Positions 1-11,220 of a stretch of 64,000 bases of DNA are shown here, one piece after another. The notes below the pieces were generated by a model. The model searched no databases. It was given only the letters and a program-made list of their open reading frames with translations, and was not told where the DNA came from. Both the position numbers and the translations under genes were made by a program. The stretch comes from Desmodesmus armatus (Eukaryota > Chlorophyta > Chlorophyceae > Sphaeropleales > Scenedesmaceae): positions 1 through 64,000 of the forward strand of contig VIIQ02000592.1 in assembly GCA_007449985.2 (NCBI GenBank), written 5' to 3'. Each line of letters begins with the position of its first letter. Within the stretch, counting starts at the first letter, position 1.

Positions 1-708
1 TTGTGCTGCTGCCGCAAGCGCCTGGTGCTGACTTGTCATGCCAAAGCAATCAGCAGCAGCGGTGATTGTGCTTGTAGCCTCCGCAAGCGATGTGACCGTC
101 CACCATGCTGCTCAAAGTGACATACAGCACGTGCACGGCACACCGCACAAGAGATGATCCAAACAACACAACACTCACTCACGCCACACCCCAGCCTCAA
201 AGATGCAGCAGAGGCCACACAGATAAACAACGGTGCCCTGCAGCACGGGGGCTGCAATGATGCCACTAACACAGCATACGACAGCACAGACAAAGAACGC
301 CGGCAGAAAACAACCATGCCTTGCGCATGCATGCCAACACTGGATTGCTTGCGGGAAGCACCCCACAGTGTGCAGTGACACACAATGCACAGACAGACCC
401 CTGACTTTGTATGTGAACTTCACCATGCATTAAAACTTCACATCAATGTTACCTTGTTAGGGCTTCCACCTCACTGCACGCCCGCACACCCATCACAGCA
501 GCACATCACACCGCCATTCACACACCATAAACAATGCCACCAGAGAAACAAAGGCACCCAATATGATGACACACACCTGCCACACCCAGCAGCCCTCACA
601 CAGTTTGATCAGCCCTGTACACAGTTGCCACGGTGTGGTAGCCACACCACAGGCCACTCCACCACCACAAGAACCTAGGCGCACGCATGCCGCAGACTGA
701 ACATCGCA
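1..708. other. No gene recognised; CA-rich left flank
   Basis: This stretch lies downstream of the phosphatase stop codon at 709 on the minus strand. The plus strand is rich in CA and CCACA words. Short open frames exist on both strands, but none shows a recognisable domain or good splice sites. It probably holds the 3' untranslated region of the phosphatase and intergenic sequence. Confidence 0.5.
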
Positions 709-3700
709 TCAGCTAGAAGCCACAGCAGCCCGCCCTGCCCCACACACAGCCCCCCTGGCAGACTCTGTTGCCCGCAGCTCAACTGAGTCCAACACCTCTC
801 CCGTCTCACTCGACACATACTCAGCCAATAAACTCCTACTACCCCTCACCGTGAACCGACCGAACCCCCAGCACACGATCGCCTCAGCACACCAGTCACT
901 CTGATCCCGCTCAATGTCTGAGAGCTTGTGGCCGGCTGAGCCGATGACAAAGTGCACGATCCCGTGCCGCCGCGTTCCCAGGCTGTCTGAAGCTGCACCA
1001 GCGCGCACCTCAGCAGATGCTGGAGTGTCTGCTGCTGCTGCCGCTGGTGCCTGAGACAGGGAGTCCAAGCTTTGCACCAATGTAGCACGCTGCTGTCAGT
1101 ACTGCTGCTGCTGGCATCCTCACCCCTGGGAGAGTGACACCACCACTGGCACGCGCAGGTGCAGGGCGGCACCAGGCTCTGTAGTTTTGCGTGGTGTCGC
1201 TGATGCAGCTGCAACGGCCTGTAGTGTACCATACTCATCCGTGCACTCCTCATCATCCACCGGGCAGGTCCTGTAGTAGCTGTGCACATGTCCTGCGATG
1301 GTCATGTCCACCTTGTGCTGCAGGGCAGCGGCTCAATTTGGTTGCGGATGTGCTCCCCAACCTCCCGGTTGCTCTTGTGGGGTAGACGACGTACATTGGG
1401 CGGTGCAGGAGGACCACAAGCCAGGGTGTTGTGCACCTGTGGGGCAGCAGCACAGCAGTATTACTAATTTACATGCACATCATGACGCCAATTTGTGACG
1501 CCCTTGCAAAGGCTGGCGTGAGCTGAGTTAGATGTTGACTCAACGCATAGTTTATGGATGGGAGGGCATGGAGAGACATGAGAGCCTCAGGGCGGGCACA
1601 CAGCCCTAACAAGCACACCCCAGCTGGGTTGCAGACAAAGCGAGAGCAGACATGGGTGGAGGCAAAGCTGGCGCCGTACACCAGATGCCAGCAACAGCAG
1701 TAGGACAAGTACACCTGAAAGCAGTACTCCTCAAAGCACACCATGCAACACCATGCAGCAACACCTTACCACACCATCATAACATGGCATCACGCCGCAA
1801 CACACCACACAACACGACACCACACCGCACCACATAACACCACACCGCACCTCCACGCCACGCCATGCTACACGGCACGGTATACTACATTCCACCAACA
1901 CCACAACCCACCTGTCAACGTCCTCCAGCTCCTGCTCCAGCCAGCTGTACTGCCTGCTGCCAGCCACCAGAGAGTGCTCAGTGCTCAGCACCGTGAAGTG
2001 CACACTGCCATAGTCAAATCCGTACCAGAAGGGCGCATTGTCCCGCCGATCCCTGAAGTTGGGCATGTGGAAGCGCCGTGCTGTGGGCACTCCACACTCC
2101 CCTCGGGAGTCGGGCCATAGTTGCCCCAGCTGGGCTGGTAGGGCTCTGCAGCACCTGAGGGGTCTGTCAGGGCTGAGCTGCTGCCCTTCCTGGCAGTGTA
2201 GCCGTACTGCAACAGCAGCGGCAAAGAAAGGTAATTGTAAGAGCATAACTGACTCGCGTTCTACACAGTGACAGAACCCAAAAGTCAGAGAGTCGGCCAA
2301 GGTCGCTTGAGGTAGACACAGAATCGCGTGCAGTCAGACTGTGGCGGCGGGACACTACAGAAGACGCACAGCTTCACAAGAAGCAAAGGGCTCCCTTGCC
2401 GGATGCTGTGTGGTCTCTACCACCGCTACCTTATGATTCCTGACAATAGAACCTGCCTGCAAGGCAGCATCCGCTGTGACGGACCACAAAAAATGGTGGG
2501 TCAGCTGAAGACCACACAGCGTTGCAGGGCCCGCCAAAACGCCAGGGACAGATCACGCACTCCCGCCAACAAGCTTGGGGAAGACCCCGCCCCCCCCCCC
2601 CCCCCTGGAAAGCTACGGAATGATCACACACCTCATGGTTCCCAACCGCCACCATGTATGGAAGTCTGCCGGCAAAGGCAATTCCCTCCAGAAAGCTGTC
2701 CCAGATGTCAGGATCCCCGTTGGCATAGGACAGGTCCCCAACATGCAGCATCAGCTCTGCAGGGTTGTGTGAGGCCTCCACCTCGCGCCTCAACCGCAGC
2801 AGAGTGCTGGCAGCACTGCAGCCAAGGATGGGAACGGCAGAAGCCAGCAGAAGCATGGCCACTGTCAGGATAGACCCGTGGGTTAACGTGCTCAATCGTT
2901 GAATGCTGGCGGGCAAGCGCATTGGTACATGATTGATTATCAACCATGTGCATGCCGCAGCAGCACCCTTCACTAGTTACACATGTTAGTGTAGGAAATG
3001 CACGCCTGAACATCCTCACAAGCGCGACTCAAGCAGGCTGCCAGTGGCGTCCTCACCCTGGTGACTTTGCTGCCGCGTGCACTGCATCCCCAAGGTCGCC
3101 AAAGCCCAGGAAGGTGAAGCTGGACTCAGGGGAGGGCTCAGGGGCGGCCCTGAAGTAGGTGTGCTGCAACCCCCCCTCGATGCGGTAGCGGTAGGACACA
3201 GACGGCTCCTGCAGCAGCAGCAGCAGCACAGGTTGCAGCCAGTGGAGGGTGTGTTGACACTTTGGGTCAATTGAGTGGAAACCTAGTGATGATCTTTGTC
3301 TGTGTCTCTACATGCAAGATCCCCCCCCCCCCCCCGACGTGCCAGGTGTGTGAGCGCTGCCCAAGGCAAACAAGATTTGATGTACGCAGCAGAACTTTCA
3401 GCAGGCAATTGCAGCCCTCTTACTGATACTGGAGCTGTCTATGGTTTAGTTGGAAGGTGATGAGCTGTGGTGGTTCCTGCTGCTCACCAGGTCCTTGAGA
3501 GTTGCCCTGTGCAGGTGCCAGGTGAAAACATTGGAGGCTGCGGGGGTGTCACACATGTCCCTCTCCTGCACAATAAAATGACAATGAGCACACAGGTAAA
3601 CCACAGATACATTACAGGTACAACTTCTGCTGGTTTTGCAATCGTGGAGCCGGTGTGTCAGGCAGCAATACCACTCTTTCAGCACTGCTGCAGAGGCCAG

Positions 3701-4670
3701 GTGATACTGCTGCTCATGGCACCAACAGCAACTGGCAGTGTAACATATGTAACTCTTGGTGCCACTGTTGCTTGGCGGAGCGTGACGAGATACCATTTGC
3801 TCCTCTCCAATGAGTAGCTGCTGCTGTGAGGTGTCTTGGCAGGACTGGTCTGCTGCGGCTCAGCTGTCAGAGATGACAGTGACTCACCGACAGCAGGTAA
3901 TCATAGCCCACTGCATTGTATGTGTTCTCCATGCCAAGCTGCAGCAGCTGCTGTGTTGGTTGCTGATCCTCCTGCTGCTGCAACTGCTGCAGTTGCTGCC
4001 ATGTCAGGCGATCGTCCAGCCTTTGATACACTACCTCAGACGGGCAGCTGCATGCAACACACAATTACAAAGTCAGCACTTGTCGACAGAAACATCTCGC
4101 ACCATGCGATTGCAACATAAACTGCAGATTGGGGCCGTCAACAGAGGCTACCACAGCTGTCTCACTATGGCCAGCTGTGCTGAGATGACACACACACTTA
4201 CTTTGGTGAGGCTGTTTTCCAACTCAAGTGCATTTCAGCGACATCGCTGCCCAGTGACAATAACACCTGTGGTACACAGAGGCACACCACAAGCCAGGCA
4301 GTGTGAGAACTGACTGATGAGGAGCGTCAGGCTGGCAGCACTTCAGGGACTGATGGTGATGATGCATGAGCAACCAGTGAGCATATGTTTACATTGTATA
4401 GTCTGCATTGAGTTTGATGTTGCCTGTAAAGCAGAATCACAAAGATACCCCCAAGATGCTGAGCCTCCAGCTGCAGGGGGCAAGGCATGTGTCACACCTG
4501 CTGTGGGTGGCATCCATTGGTAGACGGGGTCGCCGTGGCAAGCCTTGACCTCACAAAAGACGTCCAGAGCCCTTCAACCCCACTGCTCCATGGGCTGCAG
4601 GGCAGCCAACTAGGGCCAACAGCAAGAGAAATGGAAGGCCACCAGCCTTGATAACATGGCACCTCGTCAT
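709..4670 (-). CDS. Purple acid phosphatase (metallophosphatase), frameshifted, possible pseudogene
   Basis: Purple acid phosphatases are secreted binuclear-metal enzymes that hydrolyse phosphate esters. The ATG at 4670 opens an exon with a clear signal peptide (GLPFLLLLALVG). Confident exons on the minus strand are 3565-3488 (TWHLHRATLKDL), 3208-3057 (FLGFGDLGDAV), 2815-2632 (LHVGDLSYANG...AVGNHE), 2206-1912 (FWYGFDYGSVHFTVLSTEH...WLEQELEDVDR) and 1436 to 709 (PWLVVLLHRPMY, AGHVHSYYRTCPV, then a tail with GIVHFVIGSAG). All five metal motifs (GDLG, GDLSYA, GNHE, H in VLLH, GHVH) are present. An exon around 4045-3900 (SEVVYQRLDDRLTW) probably belongs too; exons between 4560 and 3570 are not resolved. 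The 5' core exons keep frame, but single-base losses are needed near 2112, 1380, 1324 and 1124, and probably near 1085, to keep the family sequence in one frame. It is either a decaying gene or a locally faulty consensus. It is head-to-head with ATG4. Confidence 0.8.
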
Positions 4671-5165
4671 GATCTGGCCAATTAGTGCAAAAAACAAATG
4701 CGTAAGCTGATCACCTGGCCTTGTCGTGGTGTTGCAGGCAGTGATGTCTCTCTTTTGCCACACATGACTCAGTGACTGTCACATGCACACGCCACTTCAG
4801 ACTCCGAACAGGCAGGCCCCTGTACCGTAATCTCGACATAGTGTTTTTTACTTGCACTCCGCTGTTGCCTTGACAAACGGGAGAGAGCTGTATGTTCGGA
4901 CAGGTTGGCAGGTCTGATGTCAGCAAGCCTTCATGAGCTCTATTCATGAGCTTGCTCTTACGACTTGGTATAAGTCTCTCAACATGATGAGGGGGTTGAA
5001 GGAGCTCCTTCAGGTGTGCCTGCTGGCTCCTCCAAGGGCAGTTCAACTTCACAACCCCTTTGCTGAGCTTGGGCAGTGGTGTCCGTCTGATGTACTGTAG
5101 TGGGTGCAGCAAGGGGCTTGACAGCGGGTGTCAGGTTAATAACGTCCTCACTCCAAATGCTGCAG

Positions 5166-8100
5166 GGCACGTCCAGTTTGAGTGATGACCCGGTGTGGCT
5201 GTTGGGGCTGTGGTATGGCGTTCAGGATGCTGACAGTGTCAAGAGCAGCATGACACCAGAGGTAACTGCGATCACCTGCAGGACAGCCTCAGTCTGGCCA
5301 AGAAACACCGCATTGTTTTGAACGTCAACAGGGCCCTCTGACACTCCTCTCTCCCACCACCTGCGAACAGTTCTGTATGCATGCATCTACTCAACCCTCA
5401 GCACAGGGTAGCAATGCACAGTAGCTTGTGGACCCCATCCGTTGTGCTTGTGCAAAGGAGAGCACCCTTGCTGATCAGGATTGGGTTTGTTGTTCCCTTT
5501 GCTTCCCTGCAGTTGCATCAGTTGCTGCTGGATGACCTGCACAGCAGGTTCTGGTTCACCTACCGCAGGGACTTTCCACCCCTGAGTGAGTTGCATCACC
5601 AGCACCCGATACTGCTTGTCACTGTCCTGCAGGCGGCACTTGCTGCATGTATGTTGTAGCTAGTGTGCACTCGGTTCGGTTGCAGTGGGCTGCTGATGTT
5701 GTAAGCAATGCAGGACAGCAGGCGTGACCGTATGCTGCCACTGAAAGCTGTGATGATGTTTTGTTGCAGGTGGCAGCAGCCTTACCAGTGATGTTGGCTG
5801 GGGCTGTACACTGCGCAGCGGCCAGATGCTCATGGCAGAGGTGGGCATTGGTGGTGCCAGTCAACAGTCACTGTCACTGCGTTGATGGATTGATACGGGC
5901 TGGTGCAACCATCGGGTGTGCAAACCCACGTGACAGCAGCAATCCACTATATCCCCTGTGTGAATCCAGCAGGCGCACAGACTGTCCAGCAGCGGGTATG
6001 CCGCGTGTGTCTGGTACCCAACCCAGGCTATTTTGAAATGTGCAGCCTCGTCCCCGTGCTAACTGCCATCCTTCCTGCTTTCCTGTACGCGCCCTGGGCG
6101 CCTTCTGCCTGCCTAGGCCATCGCTCGCTGCTGGTGGGGGCGCAGTGTCAGGTTTGCAACTGAAGACCTGCAGGAGGCCAGCACAGCTGCTCAGCACGCT
6201 GCAGCCACATTACAGCAGCAGCAGCATGGGGAGCAGCAGCCTGGCAAGAAGAATCAACCACAGCAGCAGCAGCAACTGCAGCATGTAGAGGCAACAGCAG
6301 TGCCTTGCAGGAACAGCAGCAAGGGCGGTGGCAGGCCTGAGCAGCAGGCGCTGCTGCAGCTGTTTGTCGACCTGCCTGGCCCGCAGGCGCCATTCTCACT
6401 ACACAACCTGTGCAACGCAGGCGCACCGCAAGGGTGAGGCCACACTAATTAGCATAGAAAGCCATCTGGGGAAGTTACTGAGCCAGCCGCCAGCAGCAGC
6501 AGCACAGTCATGTCACTTTGCACTGCTAGGAGGTGCCTGTGTGGTGTGGAACATAGCTATGCCAAGCACATATGTTGGCTTGTTGATGTAGCCCTGAGTT
6601 CTTGTTCCCGCCTGAGTTCTTGTTCCCGCAGGGTTGTAGCAGGACAGTGGTTGGGCCCATGGGTCCTCTGCAAAGCGCTTGCAGCGGCGGCAGCAGCAGC
6701 CACATCCAACAGCACCCTGCAGCAGCAGCGGCAGGGGGGTCTTGGCCTGTGTGTGCATGTGGCCTGTGACCCAGGAGGAGGGGCACCAGAGCTGCATCCT
6801 GCCCAGCTGCAGCAGCTGCTGCCCAGCAGCTGCAACAGCAGTGCAGCTGGAGCTGCTGCCCAACCGGGAGCGCAGCAGCCTGGAGTGCAGCAGCAGCAGC
6901 AGTGCGGTTTGCTGCTGCTTGTACCACTGACACTTGGTGTGGGAAAGGTGGGTTTGGATCAGCCGTGCGTTTACTGTTGATGGTGCAGAGTTCTCCTGCT
7001 TTGCTTGACCGCGTTCCACATGCGCTGCCATGCATGTGCAAGTCATGGCCAGTTTTGTTGCTTGCAACTTCATCGGGTCAGGCGACTTTGCTGTACAGTC
7101 CTGCACCTGGCTTTCTATACAAGGCAATTCCGGCCCCCCTTCACCTGTAATGTGCAGCACCATAGCCTTTTCGTCCAGGCTGCTGCTGCGACTGTCTGTG
7201 AACATGACAGCCATAAAAATGCAACAATTGCGTTATCAGCCGCAGTACCTGGCAGAACCATGGCTTTGGCTGTGTGTTGCTGTGTGTGGGGTGCAGATCA
7301 ATGAGCGGTACCTGCCCCAGCTGTCCACTGTTCTCAGCTTCCCCCAGTCGGTGGGCATTGTTGGTGGCCGGCCAGGCGCCTCCCTCTACTTTGTGGGTGT
7401 GCAGGGCGGGTCTGTGCTGTACCTGGACCCACATGAAGTGCAGGAGGTGAGGTGACACCAGTGGGTGCATTGAACAACTGAGCAGAACAACCACCTTGAT
7501 GCTGTGAAAAGCATGCAGTCATTGACGTCAACAGGATGCCGACTATTATGCTGGGAGGCTGTAGGAGGCTCACTCAGAGGCTTGTTGTCATCATGCCATG
7601 TCATCATGATGATCACAGGGGCTGTCGGCGGAGCTGTTCACTCGGCAGTACGGCTGTAGTGGCTGCCTGTCATGTGGCTCGTGAAGCTTGTTGGGTATGC
7701 AAGTGCATGCACTGCTTGAAGTCCAACATGCACCCAGACTGTGGCTGTGATGCTATGCATCATCCCTCTTATCAGCACTATCCAGACACCTGTGGGTTGT
7801 GTGTGCTGCTGCCGTGTGTGTCGTGCCCCAGATGCCGGTGCTGCCGCGTGACTTAGGCAGCTTCCACTGCAGCTTACCGCGGCTGATGCCCCTTGCAGCG
7901 ATCGACCCATCTCTTGCGATTGGGTTCTTCTGTGCTGACACAGGTGGGTGGGTGGTTGGGCCGAGCTGCAGGACAGCCCGGATGTGCTTCAGCGTGGGCT
8001 GACACATTTGGTTCACGGGGTAGTTGGGGGTGGGGTGGGGGTCTGTCAACCCCTGTGCAGGCCGTGACGATATCATATATGTATATAGAGCAGCTGCTTT

Positions 8101-8789
8101 AGTTGTGACGGTTGCGGTGATTAGTATGGGGGCTGGGCGAGTCAGGCATGCAAGCCTGTCGGGGTGCATGCAGGCGCCTAAGGGTCAGAGAGGCAGGCGC
8201 TGCGGGTGAGCTGCTGAATGGGACAACTTGCGCTGCCGATTCACCCTTGCCTGGCCTGCCCTGGTCTGCCTGGCCCTGCCTCATCCTTGCTTGGCACACC
8301 CCTGCCCCAGCCCGCCCTGTTCAATGCTCTCCTGATTTGGCCCCTCCTGCCCTGCAATGCTTTACCCTGTCTTACCTTTAGCTTTACCTACTCTACCCGT
8401 CTGGCCCTGTTCCTGCTTGCCCTGTCCCAACCCTGCTTGCCTTGTCCTGTCCTGTCCAGGTGAGCTGGATGATCTGTTGAGCAGGCTGCAGGAGCTGGCG
8501 TCCACAGCAGGGGGTGCTATCCTTTGGGCTAAATTCTGTCCTATCCCCCCCCCCCACCACCACCACCACTCCTCCCGTCATGCCCTGCCTTGCTTTGTCC
8601 TGTCCAGATGAGCTGGATGATCTGTTGAGCAGGCTGCAGGAGCTGGCGTCCACAGCAGGGTGTGCCCCTCTCATGACGGTGCAGCAGCCGGGCAGGACAT
8701 CCCCAGCCTCTGACGCTGCAGCTGGTGGGGGCAGTGCCAGTGCTGATGTGGCTGAAGGGGGCAAGGCAGATGATTGGGAGCTTGTGTAG
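5166..8789 (+). CDS. ATG4: ATG4 cysteine protease (autophagy)
   Basis: ATG4 is the cytosolic peptidase (C54) that cleaves ATG8 after its C-terminal Gly and later deconjugates it from lipid. Exons supported by phase are 5166-5261 (DDPVWLLGLWYG), 5513-5585 (FWFTYRRDFPPL), 5770-5840 (SDVGWGCTLRSGQMLMAE, with the catalytic Cys), 6174-6433 (Gln-rich insert, then LQLFVDLPGPQAPFSLHNL), 6632-6947 (GQWLGPWVLCKAL), 7297-7446 (PQSVGIVGGRPG, YLDPHEVQE with catalytic Asp and His), 7832-7943 (DPSLAIGFFCADTG) and 8608-8789. Together they encode 419 residues. The true start lies upstream and is not resolved; PVWLLG is normally near the N-terminus, so little is missing. The LGRDWR helix that usually follows the Cys motif was not found between 5841 and 6173. 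The protein ends DDWELV, a textbook ATG8-interacting motif. The last exon has a tandem copy at 8460. Confidence 0.93.
6592..6627 (+). repeat. Tandem 18-bp duplication before an ATG4 acceptor
   Basis: The 18-bp unit cctgagttcttgttcccg occurs twice in a row (approximate limits), and the second copy runs into the acceptor used for exon 6632-6947. It doubles the pyrimidine tract of this 3' splice site. Confidence 0.8.
8460..8660 (+). repeat. Tandem duplication of ATG4 terminal exon start with its acceptor
   Basis: Positions 8460-8512 and 8608-8660 are almost identical (only the first base differs) and each is preceded by a closely similar acceptor (...gtcctgtccag). Both can be joined in phase 1 to the exon ending at 7943, giving GELDDLLSRLQELAS or DELDDLLSRLQELAS. 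Copy 1 has no good donor. If used, it reads through a CCACCA tract coding for consecutive His and stops at 8611, without the acidic WELV tail. Copy 2 leads to the normal family-like C-terminus. Confidence 0.88.
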
Positions 8790-11220
8790 AAGAATGTATG
8801 CTGAGTCGTCGCAAGCCACAAGCGACAAGCCAACCAGCATGTGCAGTTGCCTTGGTCTTAGTGTATGTGAGGGTAGCGCGCTGAGCGTGTATGAAAATGG
8901 TGGTTGAGAGGAGCACAGCTGTAGCGTTGTGCAGTGTACAACAGTGTATGGATGTCTCTGTTGGTGTCGCCAGAGGGGTGTGTGTTGATTTGCCATGGGG
9001 GCGATTAGCGAGCGGGGAGCTGTGTTGGTTCAATGTGTATGCGTCTGTACACCCCCCCCCCTCCCTGGGACTGATGATTGAGTCTGTTGAGACAGCGGCA
9101 TTGCGGCAGGACAACAAGAGTAGACCCCTACACGCCAGGACCAGGTGGTGTCACATGTTTGAACAGTTGTGTGTGTGGTTCTGGGGGTGTTGTGATGGCC
9201 GAATGAGCATTATGGCCAAAGGACTTGTGCTGACTGTCGATTGACGTCAGCTTTGGAGGTGTGTTTGTGTTCCCCTGGCGTACTGGTGACAGGGCGGAGC
9301 AGTGTAGAATGCCATAGGATTGGCCTATGGGCCTCGTTAACTGCACAATTTTGCTGACCCAGCAGCTATCACGCTCAATTGCATGTAGCAGTCAGAACTG
9401 TTACATTGCAAAATGGGGCGGGGGCCCCGGGGCATGGTGATACAGGAGTGCTATGCAGTCCGTCGTTGTTCACAGGGAGTGTGTGTGCACGCATTGCAAC
9501 TGCTGCGACCCCAGTGATACCATGATATACTCAACAAAAGCAGCAGCCTGAAACACCATGGCTGCCGCAGGCAACACTGCCCAAGCCGCAATCCACCAAC
9601 AACAACAGTAATAGGCGGCTGTTGCGCTCGACCTGCAACTAGCCTGCAACCAGCCTGCCAGGACCTGGGTCTGGGCCAGACACAATGACTCACTGTACAA
9701 TCAAACACCATCTATCACTGATGCTGAACCATTTTCTGATCTCGATTGCAGATCACCTGTGCCCGCCTGAGCTGTTGCCAGAATCTCCAGAATCATCATC
9801 TCCCTGTCGGTCTACTCAAGTGTCTGAGTTTGTCTGTCACCACGCATGTCAACAACGTCCAATATAGGCCAGCGACGCAATGTGGCTGAGTTTGCCTGGT
9901 GTTGGGAGCGGGTGCAGTCACAGCACCACCAACAGAGCCTGTCATACTGTGCCACTTGTTTACAGTGTACTTGAAGTCACAGGGACAGCTGGAGGTCATG
10001 CAAGCTGTCTCTATGGCCTGTGAGGTCTCGGTGTCAGTGTGCATCTATGGAAGGAATTGAATTTATGTTCAGGTTCTGCTGCAGCATGTCAGGCAGGTTG
10101 TGAATTGGATGCCAGCCTTGACAACGCTGGCTTGGGGCTGTCAAAGCCGTTTGATTAATCAAACTATTTGACCTCTGGTGCAGTAAGGGCCGCGGGGTCT
10201 TTGTCTACTGAAGTAACAACAGAAGCCCCATGCACCCCCCCAAAGTCAGCTGGGCCAGCCTGCCAAGCCTGCACAACGGCAGAGCCTATTCACACCATGG
10301 CAAAATACTGCTTCACAGCAATTATATCGAGACAGCCAAACCTGCCATCATGGCTATGCAGTGCTACTGGCAAGGCATCGTCAGCAGCAAGGCAACACTC
10401 TGCCTTGAGCAGGGCTTGAATCGCCCCAGCACACAAAATTAATGCTGCTGCACTTGCACCACGCATGCTAATAGTGACAACTGCGTCATGCCACATGTCT
10501 TTGCACGTGGTCTCAGCGTGGGTGAACATAACATACCAACAACTACTCCGCAGTGTGTACACCGCATCATCAACAAGGCATTCAGGAAAGGTATGGACCA
10601 ACTGCAGGTGCCAAAGGCTGCTGCAGCACAGTCTTCACCCCCATGTTGACCTGAGCGACCAATAAGGGCATGTGCAGCTGCTGCAAAGCCAGGTAAGCTG
10701 GAAATGCCATGATCCTGAGACCTGCACAAGGCCGCACAGAAGGACACAGGAGCATGCAACCCTGCTAGCACTTTAGCAGACCCGCCGCAGCCGTCACCAC
10801 AGGCGAGAGCAGTCAAGCGGCAACATCATGTTATCAACCAGCGATCCTATCACATAATCGCAACAGCTACAGCATCCTGCAACCAGCATCAGAATCAGGA
10901 CACAACAAAGCCCACCAACAAGGCAAGCCCTGATTGTCCAGCCATGCCCCAGCCATCATTTGGCAATGCACAGCGACACATCAGTCTGTGAGCTGGGACT
11001 GTGAAGCAGCTTTGCTGAGGCTTACCTAAGCCATACACTGCAAGTGATAACAACCACTCACACAAAGCATCACAGCTGGACTTGAACCGCTCAAAATCAT
11101 CAAAAACGCGAACCAATCCTCTCTCACAGCCAACCCTACCGGCCAAGCAAAGCATTCTCTCCTGCTAAGCAGTGCTTCTCCTCCACCCACATACAGAGAG
11201 TTGCTTGCAAACGACATCAC
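8790..11220. other. Convergent intergenic region, no convincing gene
   Basis: This region separates the 3' ends of ATG4 and the RCC1 gene. A C-run lies at 9052-9061. Possible coding fragments on the minus strand are a 42-codon ORF at 10710-10582 (starts MAFPAYLALQQL) and an open stretch at 11120-11040 (VFDDFERFKSSCDALCEW) followed by a good donor. I recognise no family in either, and they could be spliced remnants or chance. Confidence 0.4.
10582..10710 (-). CDS. Small hypothetical ORF, 42 aa
   Basis: An ATG-started frame of 42 codons encodes a hydrophobic, balanced sequence (MAFPAYLALQQL...VAQVNMGVKTVLQ) unlike the low-complexity shadows common here. It might be a small gene or a terminal exon, since a pyrimidine-rich AG site lies just upstream. 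An overlapping frame in the same stretch is also long and open, so the call is weak. Family unknown. Confidence 0.2.
   Translation of the reverse strand: MAFPAYLALQQLHMPLLVAQVNMGVKTVLQQPLAPAVGPYLS

Noticed and set aside
4711..5170. Minus-strand frames reaching 133 codons in the phosphatase/ATG4 gap as phosphatase N-terminal exons
   Set aside because: A clear signal-peptide exon starts at 4670, and these frames lie upstream of it without compatible splice sites. They overlap the 5' side of ATG4.
9931..10060. Possible plus-strand exon (EPVILCHLFTVYLKSQGQ)
   Set aside because: It lacks a convincing acceptor and donor in phase and has no recognisable family.
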